NCBI GenBank assembly: GCA_936914905.1
Contig: CAKZGI010000332.1
Coordinates: 1 to 46,093 of the forward strand
Direction of reading: 5' to 3'
DNA: 46,093 nucleotides
Origin: an uncultured Trichormus sp.
Lineage (GTDB): Bacteria; Cyanobacteriota; Cyanobacteriia; Cyanobacteriales; Nostocaceae
Positions 31,571 to 41,628 of the stretch are shown here, piece after piece. The position numbers and the translations under genes are program-made. How positions within the stretch are numbered: the stretch's first letter is position 1; every line of letters begins with the position of its first letter. Under the pieces are notes generated by a model. That model was given only the letters and a program-made list of their open reading frames with translations. It searched no databases and had not been told where the DNA came from.

Positions 31571-33286
31571 ATGAGGGATGATCTTTCCGTATCCTCTCAG
31601 TCTGATGGTGGGGAAACTAATGGTGAATTAGAATGTCTGCCCTATAGTGTTCAGCATGAAGATGAAGGTGTATGTCTACTAGTGCGGATGGGGCCACACC
31701 GCATTCTATTAGATTGTGGTTTAGCAGATATTTCATCTCTGTATGGGGGAATAACTACTTCGGTACACAGGGGTAATTTACCACCACCAGTAGATTTAGT
31801 ATTGATTAGTCATGCTCATCCAGATCATGCTAGGGGTTTGCTGTCGCTAAATCAAGCTTTTCCCCTGTTACCTATCTATGCTAGTGAGGTGACTAGTAAG
31901 TTATTGCCGTTAAATTGGCCAGAACAAGATCCTGAAGACATTCCTGCATTTTGTCATGCTTTGCCGTTGCGATCGCCTGTAGAAATTCAAGAAAACCTAA
32001 TTGTAGAATTATTTCCCGCCGGACACCTACCAGGGGCTGTAGCCATTCTCCTCACCTACCACACCCAAAACCGCGATTACAAATTACTTTACACAGGGGA
32101 TTTTTTCCTATCCAACTCTCGGCTGGTAGAAGGCTTACGTTTGGAAGAATTACGGGGATTAAATTTAAATGTGCTGTTAATAGAGGGCAGTTATGGCACA
32201 TCCCGTCATCCCCACCGCCGCAACCAAGAAAATCAACTAGCAGAAAGAATTAATCGAGCCATCACCACTGGTGCGCCAGAGATGAACGCCGATCATTGTT
32301 CTGTCATTTTACCGACACCAGCCTTGGGCTTAGGTCAAGAATTGCTGATGTTATTGCGTTCTCATCATCATTTTACAGGCCGGGATTTAGACATTTGGGT
32401 TGATGGTGCCGTTGCTACCGGTTGCGATGCCTATTTAGAACTTTTACCCCATCTTCCCGCATCAGTCCAAAATTTTGCGCGTCATCAACCCCTATTTTGG
32501 GATGAGCGCGTCCGCCCCCGTGTGCGGCGGTTGAAAGCAGAAGATTTAGCTACTTTAGGCAGCACACCCTGTATTGTCCTCACCGACTCTACACCAGATT
32601 TACATAAATATTGCCGACCCAACACAGGCCCTTGGCTAATTCTTCTGCCAGAAAAAATTGATATAAAAGTTAATCAAGAATATTTAGCACCCACGACTTT
32701 TGAAAGCTATCTTTTAGCTCAACATAGTGATGGTCCAGGTACAACCCAATTAATTCATAATTTACGACCCCAGCACGTTGTTTTTGTTCATGGTTCACCT
32801 GCTTATTTAGCTGACCTCACTAGCTTAGAAGAATTACAAAATCGTTACCATATTCATTCTCCAGCGGCGGGAATTTTAGTCGAATTGCCCATTGGCGAAA
32901 CATTTTTACAACCTTCAGCCCCGGAAACTAACTATGAAGGCGAGTTAACGGAGCTAGAAGAAGTCATTACCATTTCTCTGCCAGATGCAATTACATCTGA
33001 CCCACGTTGGCAGCAATTTGCCGATACTGGTTTAATAGAAGCCCGTTGGCAGGGTGAAGAACTGATATTACGGGGTTTATCTCAGCGAGAACTCCTCAAT
33101 CAAAATAGTATAGACCTAACCCGCAGTCGGTATCCTTATACATGGTCTGATTTGGAATGTTGTGGTACGTGCAGATACCAAAGAGGGCAACGGTGTTGGA
33201 ATCCCGCTGCCCCGTTGTATAACTTTAAAGTTACCCTAGAAGGGTACTGCCCTGCCTATGAGAACCTATCAAATCAGGAATCCTGA
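31571..33286 (+). CDS. Beta-CASP / metallo-beta-lactamase-fold hydrolase (RNA-processing exonuclease family)
   Basis: A 571-residue protein. The metallo-beta-lactamase core has the zinc motif HAHPDHARG (about 77-85), the second histidine in FPAGHLPGA, the Asp in YTGDFFLS, and a beta-CASP insert (NQLAERINRAITTGAPEMN... to HVVFVHGSPAYL). The C-terminal 120 residues carry a cysteine cluster, CCGTCRYQRGQRCWNPA, that may bind metal. Proteins of this shape cut or trim RNA, but some cyanobacterial members have no tested substrate. ATG 31571 sits behind GAGAGGAGAGC. It is much longer than a simple MBL protein, and the Cys-rich tail is unusual for RNase J. Confidence 0.8.
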   Translation: MRDDLSVSSQSDGGETNGELECLPYSVQHEDEGVCLLVRMGPHRILLDCGLADISSLYGGITTSVHRGNLPPPVDLVLISHAHPDHARGLLSLNQAFPLLPIYASEVTSKLLPLNWPEQDPEDIPAFCHALPLRSPVEIQENLIVELFPAGHLPGAVAILLTYHTQNRDYKLLYTGDFFLSNSRLVEGLRLEELRGLNLNVLLIEGSYGTSRHPHRRNQENQLAERINRAITTGAPEMNADHCSVILPTPALGLGQELLMLLRSHHHFTGRDLDIWVDGAVATGCDAYLELLPHLPASVQNFARHQPLFWDERVRPRVRRLKAEDLATLGSTPCIVLTDSTPDLHKYCRPNTGPWLILLPEKIDIKVNQEYLAPTTFESYLLAQHSDGPGTTQLIHNLRPQHVVFVHGSPAYLADLTSLEELQNRYHIHSPAAGILVELPIGETFLQPSAPETNYEGELTELEEVITISLPDAITSDPRWQQFADTGLIEARWQGEELILRGLSQRELLNQNSIDLTRSRYPYTWSDLECCGTCRYQRGQRCWNPAAPLYNFKVTLEGYCPAYENLSNQES

Positions 33287-33461
33287 ATCATAATTTATAC
33301 CTCAGAATTTAGCATTCATTAGGGTTTGCTGAAAAAATCTTTTCGTAAGGGCTAGGAGTCAGGAGTTAGGAGGGAGAATTAGAAGGAGGTAAGAATAGTC
33401 TCGAATTTGGGAAAGTGATTGGCTATGACTTACGCCACGCTACGCTATTAGCAAGCCCTAA

Positions 33462-33773
33462 TTACTCTGGATTCAAGTCAGTAAAACGGTTGCGGATACG
33501 CTCCGCTTCAGGACAATCTTCGGTTGTGAGAGGTTCTATGTTACCCCGTGGTACGGAAGCTAATTTTTGCGTTACAGCGCCAATGCTTTCTAGGCGAACC
33601 ATCTCTTCCCAGGAACAAACTTCATCTTCTTCATCTGTTTCATACCGTAGAGTCACTAAATCACCCTCTATATCAATAATGCGGGCGCGCTCTATCCAGC
33701 GTTGCTGATCCCGCAAAAAAACACATACCTCCCGCCCGTCGCAACACAGTTGATAAATCTTGCGGTGTAGCAT
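33462..33773 (-). CDS. Conserved cyanobacterial protein (DUF6679-like)
   Basis: A 103-residue soluble protein. Key strings are MLHRKIYQLCCDGREVCVFL, RWIERARIIDIEGDLVTLRY and CSWEEMVRLESIGAVTQKLA. The beta-rich N-terminal part resembles small Sm- or Tudor-like barrels, but that is only an impression. I associate the family with DUF6679 from memory; function unknown. It stands alone, with the plus-strand beta-CASP gene convergent 175 bases away. Confidence 0.7.
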   Translation of the reverse strand: MLHRKIYQLCCDGREVCVFLRDQQRWIERARIIDIEGDLVTLRYETDEEDEVCSWEEMVRLESIGAVTQKLASVPRGNIEPLTTEDCPEAERIRNRFTDLNPE

Positions 33774-33996
33774 GTACTGCTTCTGCCTTTTTAAACAACG
33801 TAGTTTAACCTGTCAAAGTCTGGGTCTTAACCCATTAAGATATACCCTCCAGAGGTTAATTTCATGCTTTGTAAACTAGTGTGTCTAATAACCCAATCTT
33901 ACAACGACTCGATTTTAGTAGTCAGAAATAGAGAAATCTTGGGTCATAAACCAATCGTTACTGCATTAGTTGAACTCAATCTCTTTTGGGTCGATG

Positions 33997-34149
33997 CTAG
34001 AGAATGTCTACTTCATAGAAGTCAAACATTTCTGGAGCTGTCCTAACCAGTTTAAGATGTGGTGGTGATTCCTGATTACCATCATGTAATAAATAGTACT
34101 GCAAAACAAGCGATAATTGCGGTTGTTCGAGTTGCCTACTTGTAGTCAT
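33997..34149 (-). CDS. Small conserved-looking protein, 50 residues
   Basis: From ATG 34149 the minus strand reads MTTSRQLEQPQLSLVLQYYL, then LHDGNQESPPHLKLVRTAP, EMFDFYEVDIL and a TAG at 33997-33999. The composition and the ordered end (KLVRTAP, FDFYEVDIL) look coding. No strong ribosome site is visible. I do not recognise the family. Confidence 0.5.
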   Translation of the reverse strand: MTTSRQLEQPQLSLVLQYYLLHDGNQESPPHLKLVRTAPEMFDFYEVDIL

Positions 34150-34648
34150 TGGCATTTTTAGGAAGTCTGGGGACTCGGCTATACTTTTAACCCTTAATGT
34201 ATTTTATCTTAACTCATTCTCGCCCTGACCTTCATAGTTTTACACAACAATACCTGAATAGTTTTAAACTTTTATTTGTACTCTCTCGTAATACAGTAAT
34301 ATTTTACTCAAAAACGACCACGAATATCAAGTAAAAAACGACCACGAATATCAAGTAAGGGTGTAGGGGTATATGAGAAAGAATATTTATCTTTATTTCT
34401 GGCAACTGACCAATCATTGATGGTACAAGCACCTAGATGTATCCTTGGGGTCAATCCAAAATTCTGTTAGATGATGATTGCTTAAAATTACAATTAAATA
34501 CTGATTTTATAATAGCTAAAATTTCTGGGGCATTTCTGGGGCAGGCTTTTCGCCCTACCCCATCAAAAGTCTATTTGATGTTGATGCAAGTGATAAAAAC
34601 CAAGGTTCGAGTAATACAGGTTTCATGTTAAGTTTGATGTTACATTTC
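34150..34648. other. Intergenic region with a tandem repeat
   Basis: No convincing gene in 499 bases. Positions 34310-34356 hold a 24-bp tandem duplication. Near 34530-34565 a GGGGCAGGCTTTTCGCCC-like dispersed word occurs; open frames around it have no recognisable product. Confidence 0.6.
34310..34356 (+). repeat. 24-bp tandem duplication
   Basis: AAAAACGACCACGAATATCA followed by AGT occurs at 34310-34332 and again at 34334-34356 (period 24). Confidence 0.85.
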
Positions 34649-34864
34649 CTAGTGAAAACTGTTCAGTACAGGCAATTCCATCAGACTTTTGGAGGAAGCT
34701 TCTCGTTTAATTGTACCTATGCGGATTGCTTCATATAAAACTGCAAGAGCTTTCAAATCATCTGATTGATAGCATCTAGTAGTCAGGACTTGATGGAGTA
34801 AACCCTCTGATTCAACACTAAGATATCCAGTTTGGAAGGCAGATGCGATAAGTGTACGAATCAT
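34649..34864 (-). CDS. Small conserved cyanobacterial protein
   Basis: A 71-residue helical protein: MIRTLIASAFQTGYLSVESE, GLLHQVLTTRCYQSDDLKAL and AVLYEAIRIGTIKREAS. It has the feel of a widely conserved small cyanobacterial family of unknown function. It lies alone between repeat-rich DNA and the Nif3-like gene. The translation starts at ATG 34864. Confidence 0.65.
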   Translation of the reverse strand: MIRTLIASAFQTGYLSVESEGLLHQVLTTRCYQSDDLKALAVLYEAIRIGTIKREASSKSLMELPVLNSFH

Positions 34865-35165
34865 GATAAACAGGGCATAATAAACGATCTATCATTCTCA
34901 GTTTGAGGCATTTTCTCCCTAAATACATTGATGTAGAACAGTGAATATTAGTGATTGTCATTACTTTAACTTTGTGATCTCAATCACAGATAAAAAAGAC
35001 AAATCCTGTATAATAGTAAGATTTAACATGAACATATAGAAATACTTGGTGTCAAAAATACTACTAAAATCAATAATAGTAAAAATAGAAACGTATTTAA
35101 TCATACTAAGCAAATAGTACTAGAAGGAATAATTGGTATTTAAAAGCACAAAGTCTTAAATATCT
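34865..35165. other. AT-rich intergenic region
   Basis: About 300 bases, AT-rich, without a gene, repeat or clear promoter that I can support. It contains the upstream region of the small minus-strand gene and the downstream region of the Nif3-like gene. Confidence 0.6.
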
Positions 35166-35957
35166 TTAATGAGATAAAAACTGGCGGAAGTCTTCATCTT
35201 TTTGACTCAGTTGCACCCAATCTAAATCAAGTGATTGGAATTTTTGCGCCAAGCGATCGCAGGATGGGCGTTCACTGGCATAATGTCCCACATCAATCAG
35301 AATCAATCCTTGATCTCTACTTTCTTGAAACTGATGAAATTTACAGTCAGCGGTGAGATAGGCTTGGGCGTTGGTTTTCACAACTGCGGAAATAAAATCT
35401 GCACCAGAACCTCCCAAAACAGCAACTCGTGAAATTTCTTGTTGTAAATCAGCAGTGGGTGAAAAAATCACCTTTGGTGGACGAAGTTGAGTTTGAATAG
35501 TGGTTAGTAATTCCTGCAATTTTAAAGATGGTTTGAGCATTCCTACTCGCCCATATCCTAAACCCAATTGGGTGGGAACTATGGGAGATACTGCTTGCAG
35601 GTGTAACATTTGCGCCAAAATATCCGCTGTGCCATCATTTACCTGATCAAAGTTTGTATGGGCACTGTAGATACCAATATTGTGAGTAAAAGCTAACCGC
35701 GCCATTTCTGCCAGTGCTTCCCCAGTGCGAAGAGATTTGAGGGGATGAAAAATTAGGGGATGATGGGCAAAAATTAGATTAGCATTGAGTGCGATCGCTT
35801 CTGTCATTACGGACAAAGTCGGAGTTAAACATACTAAGACCCGTGCCTCTTGCTCCAAGACACCTGTCTCAATCTGCCAACCGGAATTATCCCAGCTTTC
35901 GCACCAAGCCGGATTAGCCCATTCTTCAAACCAGGTGATTAAATCAGCAATTTTCAT
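35166..35957 (-). CDS. Nif3-like dinuclear metal center protein (GTP cyclohydrolase I type 2 family)
   Basis: A 263-residue protein of the NIF3/YbgI family, which forms toroidal hexamers with a two-metal site. Metal-binding positions are visible in FAHHPLIFHPLKSL (about 64-77), IYSAHTNFDQVNDG (Asp/His) and the C-terminal LIDVGHYASERPSC (His and Glu). Function in the cell is not settled for the family. The N-terminal WANPAWCESWDNSGWQ is normal. The gene stands alone and shows no disruption. Confidence 0.88.
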   Translation of the reverse strand: MKIADLITWFEEWANPAWCESWDNSGWQIETGVLEQEARVLVCLTPTLSVMTEAIALNANLIFAHHPLIFHPLKSLRTGEALAEMARLAFTHNIGIYSAHTNFDQVNDGTADILAQMLHLQAVSPIVPTQLGLGYGRVGMLKPSLKLQELLTTIQTQLRPPKVIFSPTADLQQEISRVAVLGGSGADFISAVVKTNAQAYLTADCKFHQFQESRDQGLILIDVGHYASERPSCDRLAQKFQSLDLDWVQLSQKDEDFRQFLSH

Positions 35958-36256
35958 GAGATGTTATAGGTATAATTTTAGGTAATTACACAGTTGTGCC
36001 ACTATTCAATCATTGAATCCTGACTCCATCAGGAAATTTAAACATTAAGACTAAATAGATATGAACTCAATACTTATTGGTTACGCAAAAAAAGGGAGTA
36101 GAAAAGAAAAAAATTTTAACCTCAACTGAGTCGCCTTAAGTATTAAATATGATACAGAGATTAATGATACAGAAATTAAAATTTGTTGCACTACCTACGA
36201 ATAGAAAACCTGATCATGTCTATTGTTTTTGTATTCTTTATTACTCTCTCTCAATC
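35958..36256. other. Intergenic region, no gene seen
   Basis: About 300 bases of AT-rich sequence between the Nif3-like start codon and the small membrane protein on the same strand. No repeat or RNA is evident. Confidence 0.6.
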
Positions 36257-36367
36257 CTATTGACCGGAAAAACCAGCAAACAGTAGTGGTAAGAGTATCA
36301 AAGGAGAAGCAATCAAAGCTAGAGTTACTTGATCAATTTTAATATGATTTTTTTGTGGATCGCTCAT
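36257..36367 (-). CDS. 36-residue hydrophobic peptide
   Basis: ATG 36367 opens MSDPQKNHIKIDQVTLALIA, continuing SPLILLPLLFAGFSGQ, with TAG at 36257-36259. The C-terminal half is one membrane helix after a polar N-terminus, a form typical of small subunits of photosynthetic membrane complexes. There is no clear Shine-Dalgarno. I do not recognise the gene. Confidence 0.5.
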   Translation of the reverse strand: MSDPQKNHIKIDQVTLALIASPLILLPLLFAGFSGQ

Positions 36368-36465
36368 TTGGTACTGTCCCGAAAAATAGGTAGTTTAACT
36401 CCAGCGAAATCAGGTATAAACTTTTTTCCCATTTAGTTGAGTTGGAAGTGTAAAGCAAATCTAAC

Positions 36466-36573
36466 TCATTTCTTCCAAGGGAGTCTAGTCCCCATTTGAG
36501 TCCATGCAGAAAAGATGAGATAAACAATGAGTAAACTCACACCTGCAAAAAACGCTAGTAAATCGTTATCCAT
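36466..36573 (-). CDS. 35-residue single-helix membrane peptide
   Basis: ATG 36573 opens MDNDLLAFFAGVSLLIVYLI, continuing FSAWTQMGTRLPWKK, with TGA at 36466-36468. One helix (about 5-24) is followed by a positively charged end that would stay in the cytoplasm. It lies 98 bases upstream of the other small hydrophobic peptide on the same strand, so the two may be one transcript. Family unknown. Confidence 0.5.
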   Translation of the reverse strand: MDNDLLAFFAGVSLLIVYLIFSAWTQMGTRLPWKK

Positions 36574-36886
36574 AGTTCTGCTCAAGATCACCATACACTA
36601 AATTCAGTATATTACCTTATTCAGGGTAATACCTTAATAGCTCGTTTATCAGAAGTGTCGAATGTTAGGAAAAGAATCAGGGGTAGATTTTTTCTCCACC
36701 CTTCCCTCTTAAGCCACAAGTATTGTCTTATTACGATTTGATAAAATTTTATACATTTTTTACATCAATTTGCCGTAGTCCTCACAAGATCCTCACGTTT
36801 TGCATATATAACAGACTTGAAGGTGATAGCAAGAATCAATAAATCTGAGCAATACCTGGAAAATTGATATTTAATGGAGATTGATA
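36574..36886. other. Divergent promoter region
   Basis: These 313 bases separate the small minus-strand peptides from the plus-strand terminal oxidase. CATATATAAC (36804-36813) is a candidate -10 region for the oxidase. No gene seen. Confidence 0.45.
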
Positions 36887-37381
36887 ATGATTAAGTTACT
36901 TGTGGACATCCTCCTTATTGTTATTAATACGATTTATCAAGATCGCCCCTATCCTCGCTTTTATGTTTTGGAAACTGTCGGACGAGTCCCTTACTTTTCC
37001 TACGTTTCAATTTTGCGTATTTACGAAACTTTAGGATTTGGGAGAAGAGCTGATTGGTTAAAGGTAGATTTTGCTGAATCTTCGAATAAATTACATCATT
37101 TATTGATTATGGAATCTTTAGAAGGTTCACAATTTTGGGGCGATCGCATCTTAGCCAGAACAACGGCATTACTTTACTATTGGATTATTGTTACCCTATA
37201 TCTCGTCTCTCCTGGTTATGCCTATCATTTCATGGAATTGGTAGAAAATCACGCCTATGATAGTTATCAAAAATTCTTGACAGAATACGAAACAGAACTG
37301 AAGTTAGAACCTGCACCAGCAAATTTACCACAAAACCAAACTTTAGTGACACTCAATTTGCGAACTGGTACTACATGGTAA
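36887..37381 (+). pseudogene. Plastoquinol terminal oxidase (PTOX / alternative-oxidase family), truncated
   Basis: A diiron membrane oxidase that passes electrons from plastoquinol to oxygen and relieves over-reduction of the thylakoid chain. Visible: RPYPRFYVLETVGRVPYFSY with the first iron ligand Glu29, FAESSNKLHHLLIMESLEG, and LVENHAYDSYQKFL. In the family the second ligand pair is N-E-x-x-H; here it is N-K-L-H (codon AAA at 37088-37090), so an iron ligand is lost while His71 remains. The protein ends at 164 residues, before the last helices with the C-terminal E-x-x-H ligands, and no continuation is readable downstream. Starts at ATG 36887 behind GGAGA. I therefore call it a pseudogene, though a stable membrane remnant could be made. 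Confidence 0.8.
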
Positions 37382-37703
37382 ACAAAACCGGCGAATCAAA
37401 ACTTTATTAGCACATAACTGTAGTTTAAATCGAGGTAAAGAGAACGCCAACCTGAATGATCTTGCTTTCATTAAAAGCATATACTGCACATAAATACCAT
37501 ATAGCATTAAGGTATCATTGATTACCAGTAATTAGTTAGAATAACTTAAGCTTTCCACTGGAATAGTGTACTTCATTTATCTACCATCCGCTGTAGTTTT
37601 CCCGGATAGTGTTCACATTTGGAGAGAATAGGGAATTCTAAGTATAGATGTTGAAGTCATATAATATTGACTCTTCCTATCTTGTTGATACCCAGTCACA
37701 GTG
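37382..37703. other. Region between two gene remnants, no gene seen
   Basis: About 320 bases where the end of the oxidase gene and the first two thirds of the PhnD-like gene would be expected. I could read neither in any frame, so both flanking pieces may have been cut by one deletion. Confidence 0.5.
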
Positions 37704-38040
37704 AGAATATTTCACCTATGACTTATTACCAGTGCAAATTTTCTATCTCCCATTCCCAGCAATCAGTAACAATACTGGTGCACAGCAAGAACATAAACTT
37801 GATCCAGCAAAGTATGTGACGATTTGGGAATCGTCTCCATTCTCAACAGCACCAATTGTTATTTCTAATAAGCTCGATCCTGGATTAATCAATGCTCTCA
37901 AAAAGGCACTAATTGATCCTCCAGAAGGGATTGTCGCAATTTCTGGTGTGGAAACAGCAGTATATACACTTGTAGATGATCTGAGTTATGAACCAATTAG
38001 GCAATTACAAACCAATTTAGATGAAAAAATTAATAAATAA
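37704..38040 (+). pseudogene. PhnD-like substrate-binding protein, C-terminal remnant
   Basis: The frame, open from just after a TGA near 37701, reads DLLPVQIFYLPFPAI, LDPAKYVTIWESSPFSTAPI, KLDPGLINALKKALIDPPEG and ETAVYTLVDDLSYEPIRQLQ. This is the last third of a PhnD/SsuA-type periplasmic binding domain (phosphonate or other small ligands), lacking the N-terminal lobe and signal peptide. Its stop codon overlaps the start of the histidine kinase by 20 bases. In cyanobacteria such binding proteins often sit before a histidine kinase and serve as its sensor, so the kinase has probably lost its ligand-binding partner. Confidence 0.7.
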
Positions 38041-39832
38041 TTCCCCCAAATCCAATATAAATTCAATAAATAGTATGAAGATTTGGCAAAAAGTCCTTGC
38101 TTCTTCGACAGTATTAGCTGGGCTTATCTGTCTGATGGGCATCAGTATTTTTAATCTATATCAAGCCGAAATATTAGCGGAAAAAACCCAGAAAAAAACT
38201 GCACAGGTACTCACCATTACTAATAATTTAGAAAAATATTTAAAAAATCAAGTTCTAGTTCTTAAGGATTTTGTCATTCTGGATCACAACATTCAAAATA
38301 TGATAGAATTTCAGAAAATAATGTCTAACTTTCGGACTGAACTTGATAAGTTAGAAATATTGATGGGCAAAGATCCAGAAGTATTACTTGTCCGTCGTCA
38401 TCACGCTTTTTTGACAAAGTTAGCTAATGGTCTAGATAAGAATATAACCACTTTGGTGAAATCCCAAGAAGATATCAAAGCAATTAACGCTTATGTAAAA
38501 GATATTAGCTTTTATTTATCTGCCATTTCTGATGATACTCTAAAACAGTATAATATAGCTAATGCAAATGTTATAAAAATCAGAAAAATCAACACAAACT
38601 TTATGCTTTTAGCTATTATTGGCATATTTTTAATATTGCTATATCAATTAATTTTTATTCTTCCTGTTCTTCGCTCGCTGCATAAACTCCAAGTTGGAGT
38701 AGCTGAAATTGGTGCAGGAGATTTGAATTACCATTTAGATATTCAAACTAATGATGAAATTGAGCAGTTAGCAAATAATTTTAATCAGATGACTAGCAAG
38801 TTGTCTGATTTTTATCAATGTCTAGAATCTAGGGTTACTGAAAGAACTATTGAACTATTTCAACTCAATCAGGATTTAGAAACTGAAATCGCTGATAGAC
38901 GACAAACAGAAATTAAGCTCAAAAAGTCCCAAGCACAACTAACACTAAAAGCTCAAGAACTTGAAAAAACCCTACAGGAACTTCAGGAGGCTCAAACTCA
39001 ATTAATTCAAACAGAGAAGATGTCAAGCTTAGGGCAATTAGTAGCCGGAGTTGCCCATGAAATTAATAATCCAGTTAACTTTATTCACGGTAATATTGAA
39101 CCTCTAAAAGAGTATTTACACAATTTCAGCACAGTGATAAATTTATATAAAACTCATTATCCTCAACCTGTTCATCAGATAGAAAATTATATTAAAGATA
39201 TAGATTTAGAATTTATCCTAAAAGATACAGATCAAGTTATTGCTTCTCTAGAAGTAGGAACTAAAAGAATTCGGGAAATTGTTTTATCTCTGAGAAACTT
39301 CTCTCGACTTGATGAAGCTGATATGAAAGAAGTCAACCTTCATGAAGGAATTGATAATACCTTATTAATTCTCCAGCATAGAATTAAAGAAAAACCCCAG
39401 CACTCGGAAATTGAAATTATTAAAGAATATGGTGAGTTACCATTAATTGAATGTTACCCTGGTCAATTAAATCAGGTGTTTATGAACATTCTTAATAATG
39501 CAATTGATGCTATGGATTCTTATAAAGAAGATAACAATTTAATAGAAACAACGTCTATTAACAAAAAAATTGTTATTAAAACAGAAATGGTAAATAACAA
39601 GTTTATTACCATTCATATTGCAGACAATGGGGCAGGAATACCAGCAGAAATTCGCAATCGCATATTTGATCCCTTCTTTACAACAAAACCAGTTGGTAAA
39701 GGAACGGGATTGGGTTTATCAATCAGTTATCAAATTGTGACTGCTACCCATCGAGGTAGTTTACAATATATAACTGTACCGGAAGAAGGAACAGAATTTA
39801 TTATTAAACTTCCAATTAAGCAAAAAAATTAA
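38021..39832 (+). CDS. HAMP-domain membrane sensor histidine kinase
   Basis: A 603-residue kinase with two membrane helices (about 24-46 and 192-216) around a periplasmic helical domain, a HAMP domain (about 215-270, [20 protein letters not shown]), a long coiled coil, and a HisKA variant with His346 in [15 protein letters not shown]. The HATPase part is complete: [14 protein letters not shown] (N box), [11 protein letters not shown] (G1), [20 protein letters not shown] (F and G2). It begins inside the last 20 bases of the PhnD-like remnant (translational coupling). The gene itself shows no lesion. No response regulator is adjacent. Confidence 0.88.
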   Translation: MKKLINNSPKSNINSINSMKIWQKVLASSTVLAGLICLMGISIFNLYQAEILAEKTQKKTAQVLTITNNLEKYLKNQVLVLKDFVILDHNIQNMIEFQKIMSNFRTELDKLEILMGKDPEVLLVRRHHAFLTKLANGLDKNITTLVKSQEDIKAINAYVKDISFYLSAISDDTLKQYNIANANVIKIRKINTNFMLLAIIGIFLILLYQLIFILPVLRSLHKLQVGVAEIGAGDLNYHLDIQTNDEIEQLANNFNQMTSKLSDFYQCLESRVTERTIELFQLNQDLETEIADRRQTEIKLKKSQAQLTLKAQELEKTLQELQEAQTQLIQTEKMSSLGQLVAGVAHEINNPVNFIHGNIEPLKEYLHNFSTVINLYKTHYPQPVHQIENYIKDIDLEFILKDTDQVIASLEVGTKRIREIVLSLRNFSRLDEADMKEVNLHEGIDNTLLILQHRIKEKPQHSEIEIIKEYGELPLIECYPGQLNQVFMNILNNAIDAMDSYKEDNNLIETTSINKKIVIKTEMVNNKFITIHIADNGAGIPAEIRNRIFDPFFTTKPVGKGTGLGLSISYQIVTATHRGSLQYITVPEEGTEFIIKLPIKQKN

Positions 39833-39838
39833 ATTAGC

Positions 39839-41472
39839 ATGATGCTAAATAAGCTTTCAGATTTCCTCAACCCTAATTCTGGAATTGCCTCCACACCTCC
39901 CAGTTATTACTATAAAGGAAGATGTCTGCAAATGGGAGAACTGTTGAGACTACCCCGCACCCCCATAGCAGAAGCTATAGCTTACGGTTTAATGTGGCAA
40001 CTGAGCCAAAATGAACTTTATGCTCGTGAAGGTAAAATGTATCGAATTTTGCTAGTTGAATTACCTAACGGTGAACAAAGAGTTATTAAGGCTTTTTCCG
40101 GTCTTTCGAATGGTTTTAGTGTAGTTAAAGGTTGGGTTTACCCTATTGTCGGAGGTGAAGAAGTTGCATTAGCTGAAGCTTTTAGTTTAGCTGAGTTAGA
40201 AACAATTAAACAAGAAATAATTACTCTCAAACAACTTCCAGAACGAGAACAATATCAAAGATTATCTGCTGAATTTAAACAGCAGTTAGAACTAATCAAC
40301 TCGCGACATAGCGTCAGTAAAAAACAACGACAGGAAAAACGCCAACAATACCACCAAACCCTCATAGGAGAAAACCTAGAAATTGCTTTAACACAACTGG
40401 AAACTGAAAGCCGTCAACAGGGAATTGAGCGAAAATACTTCAAACTTCGGCAAAATGAAATTTTGCAGCCTTTACAGCAGATAAGAACAACCTCAGATAC
40501 GAGAATTAGGGAACTGAAACAAAAGCGGAAAGAAATATCAAGCCTATTACAGATACAGATGCACGCTGCATATAGCCTCACTAGTTTTGATGGACAATCT
40601 CTATCTTTACAAGAATTACTAGCAGGGGGAACACCCACCGGAACGGGGGAATGTTGCGCTTCTAAGTTTTTAACTTATGCAGCGACTCATAAATTAAAAC
40701 CCCTAGCAATGGCGGAATTTTGGTGGGGTGAATCTTCGGTACAGGACAAAGTACAGGGAGAACTTTATGGTGCTTGTGCAGAAAGATGTCAAGCATTAAT
40801 TGGGTTTTTGCTCTCAGGATTAAAATCGAACTTTGCTAATGAGAAAGAGAACAACATCATTATATTAAGACCAATGGCTAATTGCTGTGAATAAACCAGC
40901 CGGATTGCTTTCTGTTCCTGGACGTTATGCGGACACCCAAGATAGCGTTCTCAGTCGTTTACGGAATGTGTATGATCTGGAATTGATCACAGTGCATCGT
41001 TGTAGATCAAGAAACTTCAGGTATTTTATTATTAGCACGCGATTGCACCACCTATTCACAACTCAGTCAACAATTTGAAAAACGACAAATTCACAAAATC
41101 TATGAAGCCATGCTTGCCGATTCCCTCACCACTGACCAAGGTATCTTAGATTTACCACTGTGGGGAAATCCAGAAAATCGACCTTATCAACAAGTTGATT
41201 TAGAACGAGGTAAACCCAGCGTGACACAGTTTCGGGTCATGGGGAAACAAGGAAAGTATACCCGTGTAGAATTGATTCCCCTCACAGGACGCACCCACCA
41301 GTTACGGGTTCATGCTGCTGATGTGCAAGGATTGGGAGTAAAGATTTTAGGCTATCGCTTATATGGTTGCAATGCTGATGCCAGTCGATTACATCTACAC
41401 GCCAGAGAAATCAGTTTTCAACATCCCCAGTCAGGGGAAAATATACATCTACAGACAGTCACACCATTTTAA
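39839..41472 (+). pseudogene. RluA-type RNA pseudouridine synthase with an N-terminal extension, broken by two frameshifts
   Basis: A gene of about 540 codons starts at ATG 39839, 6 bases after the kinase stop. The N-terminal 340 residues (YYYKGRCLQMGELLRLPRTP, long coiled coil, GTPTGTGECCASKFLTYAAT) are the extension seen in a subset of cyanobacterial RluA proteins. A frameshift near 40860 separates it from QWLIAVNKPAGLLSVPGRYA. A second frameshift, an extra G at about 41001-41003, hits the catalytic motif: the frame reads VHRCRSRNF instead of HRLDQETSG. The correct frame then continues GILLLARDCTTYSQLSQQFE... LIPLTGRTHQLRVHAADV... SGENIHLQTVTPF to TAA 41470-41472. The catalytic Asp lies directly at the lesion, so the enzyme is inactive. 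Confidence 0.85.
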
Positions 41473-41628
41473 CAAGAAGCAAGGGTGTAGGGGTGTAAAG
41501 TGATGATAAGATCCTCATCTTCATCCTGTTAATCCTGTTCATCCTGATTCAGAAATATATTATTTTTACAGATGTAACCTTTATCAGTAAACTCAAATAT
41601 TGCATACTTATGACTGGAGAGTAAAACT

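Noticed and set aside
33864-34046. 60-codon plus-strand frame
   Set aside because: It overlaps the better-looking minus-strand gene 33997-34149 and has no ribosome site.
34100-34130. Possible tRNA-like T-loop word GTTCGA
   Set aside because: No acceptor or anticodon stem could be formed around it; no tRNA or rRNA gene was found anywhere in the window.
34437-34631. 64-codon plus-strand frame
   Set aside because: Its middle part is the dispersed GGGCAGGCTTTTCGCCC repeat; no recognisable product.
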